Part shown: one piece after another, positions 1 to 7,002 of the stretch
Layout: every line of letters begins with the position of its first letter
How positions within the stretch are numbered: the stretch's first letter is position 1
Assembly: GCA_903921605.1 (NCBI GenBank)
Contig: CAIXQV010000855.1
Location: 1 to 38,074 of the forward strand
DNA length: 38,074 bases
Origin: an uncultured Planctomycetaceae bacterium
Lineage (GTDB): Bacteria > Planctomycetota > Planctomycetia > Planctomycetales > Planctomycetaceae
Reading direction: 5' to 3'
Program-made: the position numbers and the translations under genes
Notes under the pieces: generated by a model
Told to the model about the DNA's origin: nothing
Database searches by the model: none
Seen by the model: only the letters and a program-made list of their open reading frames with translations

Positions 1-323
1 AATTCGTTTCGGTAGATCACGAAATCGGCAGCTTCTCCGTTGGTCTCCATCATATGCCAATGAGCCCTGTTCACCGCCCCCAGCGGAATGACGTCGGGAA
101 TCGCATATCGTCCCCGAGGGTAGCTCTTTCCACAACACGGAAAGCATTTCGAGCACCAACTGCTCGAACAGCCGGAGTTGTCACATGATGAACCGCACTG
201 GTCAGAGCAGTTGTTACATTCCGAGGTCGTGCAGCAGTCATTTGTAGAGCAGCAACCCGAGGCCATCAGACTCGTTAATGCTGCTGAGGCGAATCTCGCC
301 CGAAGAGTATGTGTCAGATTCAT
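1..323 (-). CDS. Cys-rich predicted lipoprotein, 3' end cut by window edge
   Basis: Reading the minus strand from the ATG at 321-323 gives an open frame of about 107 codons that leaves the window without a stop. The N-terminus is a short basic and hydrophobic signal-like segment ending in LMASGC, an acceptable though imperfect lipobox, which suggests a lipid-anchored envelope protein. About 40 residues follow with some fifteen cysteines in short CC, CxxC and CxxxC spacings, for example NDCCTTSECNNCSDQCGSSC. After that the composition becomes ordinary (RGRYAIPDVIPLGAVNRAHW). I do not recognise a named family. The cysteines could form disulfides or bind metal. The next gene upstream, the CpaC-like secretin, is on the same strand and ends 123 bases away. 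The reading frame is convincing; the function is unknown. Confidence 0.7.
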   Translation of the reverse strand, partial: MNLTHTLRARFASAALTSLMASGCCSTNDCCTTSECNNCSDQCGSSCDNSGCSSSWCSKCFPCCGKSYPRGRYAIPDVIPLGAVNRAHWHMMETNGEAADFVIYRNE

Positions 324-445
324 GTCAGTGCTCTTCCTGTCTGCACATCGTGAGGAACGGTATTAGTAACGAGGCACGGGTATAATCTGAGATCGAGAAG
401 AAGTTCCCAGTTCCATGCTGGTCAAAAAATGCTGAATCCCTGATC

Positions 446-2521
446 CTACCTTTGCACAGGTCTGCTCCACCCGGCAGGTTTCACAGCATTGTTTTGTGGC
501 TGACCATTCTTACGGAACACGGATTTCATTTTAGTCAGCATGGATGGCTTAATCTGGCCTGAATTTCCCTGAGAAGGAAATGCCTGAGGTGGAGCTGGAG
601 GCAGTGGAGTTGAAGGTCCCTGTTGAGGTATGTACTGAGATGGTGGCGCCCCCATCGGTTGCATCTGCGGATAGCTCTGCATCGGAGCCGTCTGGTAAGC
701 CCCACCCTGTGGCATTGCATACTCAGGCTGCGGTTGCAGCCCTTCAACGATTTCCTGAGGTCCGGACATGTAACCCTGTCCAGACATCGCGGCTCCGACG
801 CCAAGACCCGGTCCGGGTGCATAGCCACCGTGATTAACCGCAGGATTATAGAGACTGTAGCCCTGAGGCACTCCGTGCATTGATCCGCTGCCATATGGCG
901 AGGTCTGGTACACCTGATTGTCCGGCGTACCTTCTGTCTGACCACGATGCCAGAACTCAGCATCACTTGGGTGAGTCGCATTGTGGCCAGGAACAGGCGG
1001 GACTTCATCCGGCTCCATTGGTCGCACGATCTCAGGAGAGACCAAAACCAAAAGTTCGGTCTCCAATTCGGAGGCATTCTTCGACTGGAAAACTCGAGGG
1101 CCAATATATGGAATGTCTCCGAACAGCGGTACTCGACTTGTCTGCCCGATTGTCTGCCGTGAAATCAGACCACCAATGGCGAACGTTTGGCCTTCACGAA
1201 GTTCCACAGTCGTCTGTACGCGTTTAACGTTGACCCCGGGGATGCCGTTCACTGAGTTCGCTGCGTTCAGTTCACTGAACTCCGGAACAACCTGCAATCG
1301 GATCAGATCGCGATCCATCACGGTCGGTGTTACGACGAGGCTCGTGCCAAAACCGCGGAATGAGGTGGCCTGACCACCACCGAGACCAATAATTGTTGGA
1401 ACGGCAAACTCACCACCGGCCAAAATACTGGCGCCAGTGCCACTGATGCAGACGATCTGGGGCTCTGCCAGCAGCTTGATCGTGCCATTCGATTGTAACC
1501 AGCGAATCAGAACCTGAATCTCGCTGTTCTCGAAGATGCCGCTCAATGTTGTGCCAGTTGCACCTCCCATAGAAGATCCAACGGCATGGCGCCCGTCACC
1601 GAAGATCACTCGCCAGTCGAAACCAGCATTCCGCATTTCCGAACGATTGAGCTCGGCGACCATTACGCGCATCTTCACATTGAATTCACCGGGGATCGAG
1701 AGTTCGTTGATAACAATGTCTCTGAAACCATTGTTAACGCCGTTATTTCCCCCGCCACCCCCACCATTGTTCCCGTTGATGCCGCCGGATGCGGCAAACA
1801 CATTGAGACCAGCTCCGTTGTCCAGATCATTAAACCGTCCCTGTGACCGAATTACTTCAGATCGCACAATCTGGAGAATATTCTGCGCTTCTTCTCCATC
1901 GTAGGCCTGACCTCGAACCAGCACCTGAGCACCGACCGGAATTAAGGCCACGGTAGAATTTGGAAACAACTGTCGTAGACGACGCTCCAGCTTTCCAAAG
2001 TCTATGGTTCTTTGCTCCTCAAGGCTTGCATCCCGAACAACGGAGACTTCATAAATGGAAGGAGCAGATTCGTCCTCAAACCACAGTGTCAGGTCTGTCT
2101 TACCCAGCTCAAGACCAACAACACTGATCTCTTTTTCTGAGTACTGAACGTAGTTGGCCACCGTGGAATCTGTGACCGCAATTCGGCGCACACGTTTGTT
2201 TGTGATCACCAACTGGCTATGCCTGCGTTCAATATCAAGTTGATATTGTGGCTCGAGCAGTTTGTCAACGTTGGGACTGAGTTTAGCATCAACTCGCCCC
2301 GAGACAGAGGAGTCTTCGAGTTGAAGCGTCTGCATCCGGGCTGGCCCAATGACCTGCTGAGGGGCCGCCTGAAAACCGTCACTCTGCTGAGCTTGAAGTG
2401 TGCCACCAAGCAGGCAGACGCTGCTCGCCGCTCCAGCGAGCATTTGACGCAATGGTCTGGTTCGAAGGCATTCGCACCATTTCTTCAGTGGAAGACCCAG
2501 ACCCGCAAAATCAGCTGACAT
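446..2521 (-). CDS. CpaC/RcpA-like secretin (type II/III secretion system family)
   Basis: Predicted outer-membrane secretin channel of the CpaC/RcpA type used by Tad pili. After a signal peptide (LAGAASSVCLLGGTLQAQQ) comes the pilus-formation N-terminal domain (LVITNKRVRRIAVTDST and the following IsVVGLELGKTDLTLWF stretch), then a BON-like segment (VALIPVGAQVLVRGQAYDGE), a Gly/Asn-rich linker and a complete secretin domain (KLLAEPQIVCISGTGASILAGG, TPTVMDRDLIRLQVVPEFSEL, GQTFAIGGLISRQ, VPLFGDIPYIGPRVFQ). A C-terminal extension of about 170 residues is rich in Pro, Gln, Gly and Tyr. I place the start at ATG 2519-2521, which has GGAAGGAG at 2530-2537 eight bases upstream. The frame stays open to 2650 but lacks an equally good ribosome site there. 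No other Tad gene is adjacent, so the partner machinery must lie elsewhere. The family call is firm; the role is inferred. Confidence 0.9.
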   Translation of the reverse strand: MSADFAGLGLPLKKWCECLRTRPLRQMLAGAASSVCLLGGTLQAQQSDGFQAAPQQVIGPARMQTLQLEDSSVSGRVDAKLSPNVDKLLEPQYQLDIERRHSQLVITNKRVRRIAVTDSTVANYVQYSEKEISVVGLELGKTDLTLWFEDESAPSIYEVSVVRDASLEEQRTIDFGKLERRLRQLFPNSTVALIPVGAQVLVRGQAYDGEEAQNILQIVRSEVIRSQGRFNDLDNGAGLNVFAASGGINGNNGGGGGGNNGVNNGFRDIVINELSIPGEFNVKMRVMVAELNRSEMRNAGFDWRVIFGDGRHAVGSSMGGATGTTLSGIFENSEIQVLIRWLQSNGTIKLLAEPQIVCISGTGASILAGGEFAVPTIIGLGGGQATSFRGFGTSLVVTPTVMDRDLIRLQVVPEFSELNAANSVNGIPGVNVKRVQTTVELREGQTFAIGGLISRQTIGQTSRVPLFGDIPYIGPRVFQSKNASELETELLVLVSPEIVRPMEPDEVPPVPGHNATHPSDAEFWHRGQTEGTPDNQVYQTSPYGSGSMHGVPQGYSLYNPAVNHGGYAPGPGLGVGAAMSGQGYMSGPQEIVEGLQPQPEYAMPQGGAYQTAPMQSYPQMQPMGAPPSQYIPQQGPSTPLPPAPPQAFPSQGNSGQIKPSMLTKMKSVFRKNGQPQNNAVKPAGWSRPVQR

Positions 2522-2529
2522 TCGAAGTG

Positions 2530-2537
2530 CTCCTTCC
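2530..2537 (-). promoter_or_regulatory. Ribosome binding site fixing the secretin start at 2521
   Basis: The minus strand reads GGAAGGAG, then eight bases, then ATG at 2519-2521. This is the only strong Shine-Dalgarno match upstream of the signal peptide and supports a 691-residue protein rather than the 734-residue open frame. Confidence 0.75.
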
Positions 2538-2922
2538 GTGTCGCAACTCCGCGAACGACCGTTCCTGGACGCTCGCGTTCCGTTACTTGTTTGCCCTGAA
2601 CACAGGTGCCACAGATCCATGCGGCAATCAGCAGAGGGTGCCTCATTCAATGAACGGGCAAAGTACAGAATTCATCTGTGGTATCGACCTTAGGCAGGCG
2701 CTCGGTGAATGGAGAGATAAACGTATTTTGATGTCTCTACAACAGCGGGATGGTTCAGCCGGTTGCGTAGAATAATCCAACACCGCCCGATAAGCATGGC
2801 CTTGTTGGTGCGGATGAGGGTGTTGCCCCATCAAAACTCGGAGATGTTGGACCAGACTGAAAGAACACAGCCTTTTTGTTGACACTCAAAGTTCTGTAAG
2901 GCTTTGTGAACGTCGGCGAGCA

Positions 2923-2942
2923 GGCTTTGTGCTTACAAAGCC
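2923..2942. repeat. Perfect 8-bp hairpin with four-base loop
   Basis: GGCTTTGT (2923-2930) is followed by GCTT and then ACAAAGCC (2935-2942). A second copy of AAGGCTTTGTG begins near 2898 and could pair with the same right arm, giving two mutually exclusive foldings. No T-run follows on either strand, so a simple terminator is unlikely. Confidence 0.5.
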
Positions 2943-2953
2943 ATGTCTCGATA

Positions 2954-3007
2954 AACAAAAAAAGCCGGTTCCGCGCAAATTGAGCACCGATCATTTCATC
3001 AACCGGC
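2954..3007 (-). terminator. Rho-independent terminator for the 3115-3579 gene
   Basis: On the minus strand GCCGGTT (3007-3001) pairs with AACCGGC (2970-2964) around a long loop, followed directly by seven T residues (2963-2957) and GTTT. It lies about 110 bases past the stop of the small exported protein gene. The 30-base loop is longer than usual. Confidence 0.6.
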
Positions 3008-3114
3008 AATTCTGTGCAGGACTGGCTATGAATTTTAGAACGAACCAACCTCTGATTTCAAAAATCTGCAGACGGTAGAATTGTGAAACTTGTCCCGGCC
3101 CCCCCTGGTTTGAC

Positions 3115-3579
3115 TCACCAGACGATGGTGACGTTTGTTGAGGGAGTTCCCGGGTGCGCCCATGGGCGTCGATAGCTATGGTAAGGATATCGATGATGAA
3201 TGCCACCACCATCCATATTGGGGAGTCCTTCATATCCACTCAGAAAACTTCCAACGGTCGGACTACCGGATTGAGCATAGCCTGAACCGTAAATGCTGCC
3301 AGACCCGTAGAAACTGCCCAGTTGCATCATTCCACCACCGACACCACAGCAACTAGTCGCGGCTGAAGTATACGCGTAAGCGTTTTCAATGGCTGGAGCA
3401 ACGCTCAATGGTTGTGCATAGGCAACAACGGGAGCGTTGTAGGCAACCCGATTGGATGAGCCATTGCAATCACAGGCTGCTCGACGTCCATGGAACAGAT
3501 CACCGGCCATTCCCGGTGCGGTGGCCAGCAGGAGTGTGGCTACCGTCAATAAAACACGAATTCCAAGACTGTTCTTCAT
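3115..3579 (-). CDS. Small exported Gly/Ser/Tyr-rich protein
   Basis: The frame is open to 3927, but the sensible start is ATG at 3577-3579, preceded by GGGAGA and followed by a classic signal peptide (KNSLGIRVLLTVATLLLATAPGMAGDL). The mature part of about 130 residues has a CDC cluster, a CCGVGGGMMQLGSFYGSGS segment rich in Gly, Ser and Tyr, and a His/Tyr/Arg-rich tail ending in TNVTIVW. It has no enzyme motif and resembles the many small exported low-complexity proteins of planctomycetes. It is divergent from another small exported protein at 3915 and has its own terminator at 2954-3007. Location outside the cytoplasm is likely; the role is unknown. Confidence 0.75.
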   Translation of the reverse strand: MKNSLGIRVLLTVATLLLATAPGMAGDLFHGRRAACDCNGSSNRVAYNAPVVAYAQPLSVAPAIENAYAYTSAATSCCGVGGGMMQLGSFYGSGSIYGSGYAQSGSPTVGSFLSGYEGLPNMDGGGIHHRYPYHSYRRPWAHPGTPSTNVTIVW

Positions 3580-3914
3580 ACCGTTAATGTCTCCCAAAAA
3601 TATCGTACTGTCAAAGAGGATGTCGATCCGTGGAGAATGACAATGGTGAACACGGCAATCTGATCTACCCGCTGTTTTCGCTGTTGCGCGAAAGAATGCC
3701 TGCCGGAACACAGGAAGTAAAGATTTGACGGTCGGAACGTTCGAGATGCGCATACGACGCTGACCTGAACGGCACGCCTGTTTCTTCAGTTTTGGAAGAA
3801 AATGATCCCTGTTGATCGTCCGATGTATGAAGTGCTTCCATATTGACCGTACGTTCCACGGAGCTGGCGCAACGGCAAGTCTACTACTGTGTATTCGACT
3901 CTCGGAGGGATTCA
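3580..3914. other. Divergent promoter region between two exported-protein genes
   Basis: These 335 bases separate the start at 3579 (-) from the start at 3915 (+). Both genes must be promoted from here. The minus-strand frame running through it (up to 3927) lacks protein-like features and is best read as the leader of the 3579 gene. I see no convincing operator or -35/-10 pair. Confidence 0.45.
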
Positions 3915-4454
3915 ATGCGTCGATCACTCGTCTTTGCCTTTGCCGTCACCCTTTTCAGTGCTGTTTCGGCGCAGGCTCAGGTTGGCATGCCGGGAATTCA
4001 ATACTCCAATACCGTTGCCGGTGGTGATGGAGTGCAGCTTTATCCCTATGACCAACAGGATCCATGGCTCCACGGTTACTTTCAACGCTACCCAGCCTAC
4101 GGCGGATTCTCCAGCTTTCGCCCCTATAACTACCGGCACGTTTTCTCACAGACACAGATCGCGCAAGGTTGGGGTGCCGCACACGGAATGCCGTACTCGC
4201 AGCAGTTCTGGAATAAGTATCGAACCAGTTACCTCGACCAGAACCTGCACTCTGAAATGGCCCCGCTGCCTTACCCTTCAGCCCCTGAATCACAGCCTCA
4301 GCCACTCATTCCGCGTCCCGGAATGTCTGTCTACCAGGCCAGTACCGTGAGACCAATTGGCTACGAGGCCGTTGCCAATCAGGTAGCAGATCAGGCGTCG
4401 AGCCGCCCGGCGACGCAGGATCCACGTCCGGTCCATGTATTTCCAAATCGCTAG
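3915..4454 (+). CDS. Exported Tyr/Pro-rich protein, planctomycete type
   Basis: The start at ATG 3915 is set by the ribosome site GGAGGGA (3904-3910) and by the signal peptide RRSLVFAFAVTLFSAVSAQAQ; an in-frame upstream start at 3843 is far weaker. The mature protein of about 157 residues is rich in Tyr, Pro and Gln. It contains the run PAYGGFSSFRPYNYRHVFSQ and then HGMPYSQQFWNKY, a pattern I associate from memory with conserved exported proteins of planctomycetes without known function. The tail is Pro-rich and probably disordered. No catalytic motif is visible. It is divergent from the 3115-3579 gene and followed by an inverted repeat at 4483-4525. Confidence 0.8.
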   Translation: MRRSLVFAFAVTLFSAVSAQAQVGMPGIQYSNTVAGGDGVQLYPYDQQDPWLHGYFQRYPAYGGFSSFRPYNYRHVFSQTQIAQGWGAAHGMPYSQQFWNKYRTSYLDQNLHSEMAPLPYPSAPESQPQPLIPRPGMSVYQASTVRPIGYEAVANQVADQASSRPATQDPRPVHVFPNR

Positions 4455-4482
4455 ACGAACGCTTTAGGTTGTCTCCCCCAAC

Positions 4483-4525
4483 TGAAACGCTTCACGTTGA
4501 ACTTGATTCAGCATGAAGCGTTTCA
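4483..4525 (+). terminator. Inverted repeat, candidate terminator
   Basis: TGAAACGCTTCA (4483-4494) is perfectly repeated in inverse at 4514-4525, and the intervening loop can pair further (TGAA/TTCA). It starts 29 bases after the stop of the 3915-4454 gene. There is no long T-run afterwards, only CTTCTTAC, so termination strength is uncertain. Confidence 0.5.
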
Positions 4526-4719
4526 CTTCTTACAGAGGCACATGAACGATCCCATCGTTGACTCTGCAAACAACGAATTCTGTCGGGATTAACTCGACGA
4601 TGGTTTTCTTCTGGCGGGCCAAACGCAGCTTCGCAGGCAATCATACGGTCGATCCGCTATCATGCTGGTCGTTCCCGGCTCCCGGGTTCTCCTGAATTTA
4701 TTCATCTCAGGTCGATCGT

Positions 4720-5664
4720 GTGTCTCGTCAGAAACTCCAGAAAAACACCATTATCGGATTCGTCGTCAGCCTTCTGCTTTCAATCGTGAAGCTGGCAGCC
4801 GGTATACTCGGAAGATCCAGCGCGCTGGTCGCGGATGCTGTTGAATCGTTTGCAGATACGCTCGGATCTATGCTGGTCTGGCAAGCTCTGAGAGTCGCGT
4901 CAAAGCCTGCAGATGAAGATCATCCCTACGGCTATGGAAAAGCAGAAGCCCTTGCATCGCTGGGCGTCGGGGCATTGCTGGTCGTAGCGGCCTTCTACAT
5001 CGTCGTGAAAGCTTTTCACGAAATAGTCATCCCCCATCAGCCTCCCGAGCCGTGGACGCTGATTGTGCTGATCATCATCATCGCGGTCAAAGAGTTGCTG
5101 TTCCGTGTCGTGATGAAAGGTGCGAATGAGTATGAGTCTGACGCTGCCAGAGCCGACGCCTGGCACCATCGTTCCGATGCCATCACGTCATCTGCAGCTC
5201 TGATTGGAGTCAGCATCGCCGTCTGGGGACCTCAACTCACTGGCATCAATGGTCTTGTCATGGCAGATGAGGCGGCGGCAATTCTGGCCAGTGGAGTGAT
5301 CCTTATCACGGCTCGCCATCTGATCCGACCCGCGTTAAGAGAACTTCTGGATGCCACCTCTCATGAATTGGCAGCAAAGGTGATAGCGGTCGCTGAAAGA
5401 GTTGATGGAGTTCGGTTCATCGAAAAGGTGCTTGTCCGAAAGAGCGGAGCCGGGTTTCACCTCGATATGCATGTCCAGGTCGATCCGGATCTAAGTATTC
5501 GTGCAGCGCATTCTCTGGGAGGAAAAGTGAAAGCAACTCTCAGGAAAGAGTTGCCGGGACTTGTGACAGCATTGATTCACGTCGAACCGTTCGAACAGGC
5601 GCATTCCGGGGATCATTCGCACCCTGTCCCAAATGTTTCTCCGAGTGACAAAGAGGCTGTGTGA
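4720..5664 (+). CDS. Cation diffusion facilitator (CDF) family metal transporter
   Basis: Inner-membrane divalent cation/proton antiporter of the CDF family, about 314 residues, the usual length. Transmembrane segments are visible at roughly 10-30, 48-56, 80-100, 113-130, 155-170 and 184-197. The family signatures are present: ADAVESFAD (residues 38-46), DHPYGYGK (67-74) and WHHRSDA (148-154). By alignment with FieF/ZitB-type transporters the metal site would be E42, D46, H149 and D153. Glu takes the position held by His or Asp in the best-known zinc carriers, so the preferred metal (Zn, Fe or Mn) is not predictable. The cytoplasmic C-terminal domain (residues 205-295) has the typical ferredoxin-like CDF fold, and the tail is His-containing (HSGDHSHP). 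The start is GTG 4720. It converges with the sulfatase-like gene. Confidence 0.93.
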   Translation: MSRQKLQKNTIIGFVVSLLLSIVKLAAGILGRSSALVADAVESFADTLGSMLVWQALRVASKPADEDHPYGYGKAEALASLGVGALLVVAAFYIVVKAFHEIVIPHQPPEPWTLIVLIIIIAVKELLFRVVMKGANEYESDAARADAWHHRSDAITSSAALIGVSIAVWGPQLTGINGLVMADEAAAILASGVILITARHLIRPALRELLDATSHELAAKVIAVAERVDGVRFIEKVLVRKSGAGFHLDMHVQVDPDLSIRAAHSLGGKVKATLRKELPGLVTALIHVEPFEQAHSGDHSHPVPNVSPSDKEAV

Positions 5665-5709
5665 TCTCCGCAGATGACTCTGGCCGATTCAGGTTTGTGC
5701 AAGATTGAT

Positions 5710-6915
5710 TCAGACGCCATTCTGTTGCCATACCGCGTCCATTTCATCAGCCACCGCTTGATACGTAACGATTGAATCATGCACATTCCAGACGTCATCA
5801 GGCTTCAGGTACAGCCGACGCCGATCGAGCCCCAAATCCATTGTTTTTGCATTTTGATCCTGCATCTCCGCAGTAACAAGCAGGTACTGCTGTGATCGCA
5901 GAGCGGACCAGCCATCGCCTACAAGACGCAGCAGCCGATCGCTTTCGTAGTCAAATTCTTTGAGCATGGGCCGCAAACTCTGAGGCCCCACAGCGAGAGT
6001 GGCAGCATCCTTCGATTCAGCATCTTTATCACCCGAAACCGGCACATCTGTCGGTCCCCGCGAACTTTCACTACCAGGTTCGTCTTTCAAATAATCAGCC
6101 AGAGTTGGCAGAAGATCAAAGCTTCCCGCCAGCTTTTGTAGGCGTCTGGCATGCCCATTTCCGTCGTCAATCCAGAGCGGAACATGAATCAGACTTTCCT
6201 CACAACCACCGATAAATGGCGGAGCGACGGTTCGTGCTGGACCACGCAGAGAAGAAACAATCAAAATCGGTTGTTCAGCGAGATCGCCAAAAAAACGGTG
6301 GCGTAACTTTGCGATTTCTCCTGCGATGCACTCGGACCACGACGAGTCTTGTTTTGAGCTGTCGTTGCGAACATCAATCCACAGTAGATCGGCGTCCCGA
6401 AATCTCGAGTCAGCAACCATGCGTTCTGACAGCAGCTCTCCTTGCTCCGAAGGAGACTTCAGAGAAATATGAATTGTGTTCGCACCGGGTTCGAATCCCT
6501 TCAGCAGGAGTGGATCGGCATCAATACTGGCCCACTGATCCATTTTGCTAAGAACAAGGTTGACCATAAGAAAACCATGCTGCGTCAGCAATTGCTGAAA
6601 GGTCAGCATGGTTTTTTCTCCACCCAGTACATCAGCGGTCGTGATGCCGCTGCGAGCATCCTGAATCAGATATTGCTCGAAGAACGCGGATCTCATGTCG
6701 AGATCATCAAAGGCTGTGTATGCCTTCTGCGATGTCACCTCCGCCTTTTCGACTGCCAAACCATGATCGCCGGCAGCGAGCTTGTTTTCTTCCGCCCCAT
6801 CAGTGACTGCAGCCGAATCTTCGCGAACAAACTCACAAGCACGCTCGAGCGGCAGGCTCTCGTACATCAACACCCATACGGATCGACGATGCAAGCCCGG
6901 TTGTCTATTGAGCAC
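5710..6915 (-). CDS. Degenerate sulfatase-like protein (alkaline phosphatase superfamily)
   Basis: The C-terminal half reads like a sulfatase: ESLIHVPLWIDDGNG, then FDLLPTLADYLKDE, then the terminal RSQQYLLVTAEM and LYLKPDDVWNVHDS segments, which match the usual ending of planctomycete sulfatases. The N-terminal half lacks the formylglycine motif CxPSR, and I cannot find the metal-binding Asp pair or the catalytic His/Lys motifs in their normal setting. At 401 residues it is shorter than typical enzymes, and it has no signal peptide. It is therefore probably catalytically inactive or a sulfatase-derived cytoplasmic protein. The start is uncertain: GTG 6915 has a weak ribosome site, and ATG 6867 is an alternative. 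It converges with the CDF transporter gene and lies downstream of the helical protein at 7003. Confidence 0.65.
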   Translation of the reverse strand: MLNRQPGLHRRSVWVLMYESLPLERACEFVREDSAAVTDGAEENKLAAGDHGLAVEKAEVTSQKAYTAFDDLDMRSAFFEQYLIQDARSGITTADVLGGEKTMLTFQQLLTQHGFLMVNLVLSKMDQWASIDADPLLLKGFEPGANTIHISLKSPSEQGELLSERMVADSRFRDADLLWIDVRNDSSKQDSSWSECIAGEIAKLRHRFFGDLAEQPILIVSSLRGPARTVAPPFIGGCEESLIHVPLWIDDGNGHARRLQKLAGSFDLLPTLADYLKDEPGSESSRGPTDVPVSGDKDAESKDAATLAVGPQSLRPMLKEFDYESDRLLRLVGDGWSALRSQQYLLVTAEMQDQNAKTMDLGLDRRRLYLKPDDVWNVHDSIVTYQAVADEMDAVWQQNGV

Positions 6916-7002
6916 TCAAAGATTCCATATCAAGAAACAGGAAACAGATCGAGTAAAGCTATCAGAGCTGCCCGATCAAAAACTGCCATAGAACGACTCT
7001 TG

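Larger units (their letters stand above)
2522..3114. other. Intergenic stretch with hairpins, no convincing gene
   Basis: Between the secretin start and the stop of the next minus-strand gene there are about 590 bases. Short frames exist on both strands but none has family-like sequence or a good ribosome site. The stretch carries a strong hairpin (2923-2942) and a minus-strand terminator (2954-3007). It presumably also holds the secretin promoter, but I cannot point to a clear -35/-10 pair. Confidence 0.5.

Noticed and set aside
1536..1904. Plus-strand frames opposite the CpaC-like secretin
   Set aside because: Antisense to a confidently assigned gene, with Pro-rich composition caused by its Gly-rich codons.
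5161..5180. TGGCACCATCGTTCC, a partial sigma54 -24/-12 look-alike
   Set aside because: It is inside the CDF gene and lacks the TTGC element; other TGGCA matches in the window fail the spacing as well.
6481..6510. GTTCGAATCC at 6489-6498 resembling a tRNA T-loop
   Set aside because: It lies inside the sulfatase-like coding region, and no acceptor, D or anticodon stems can be built around it.
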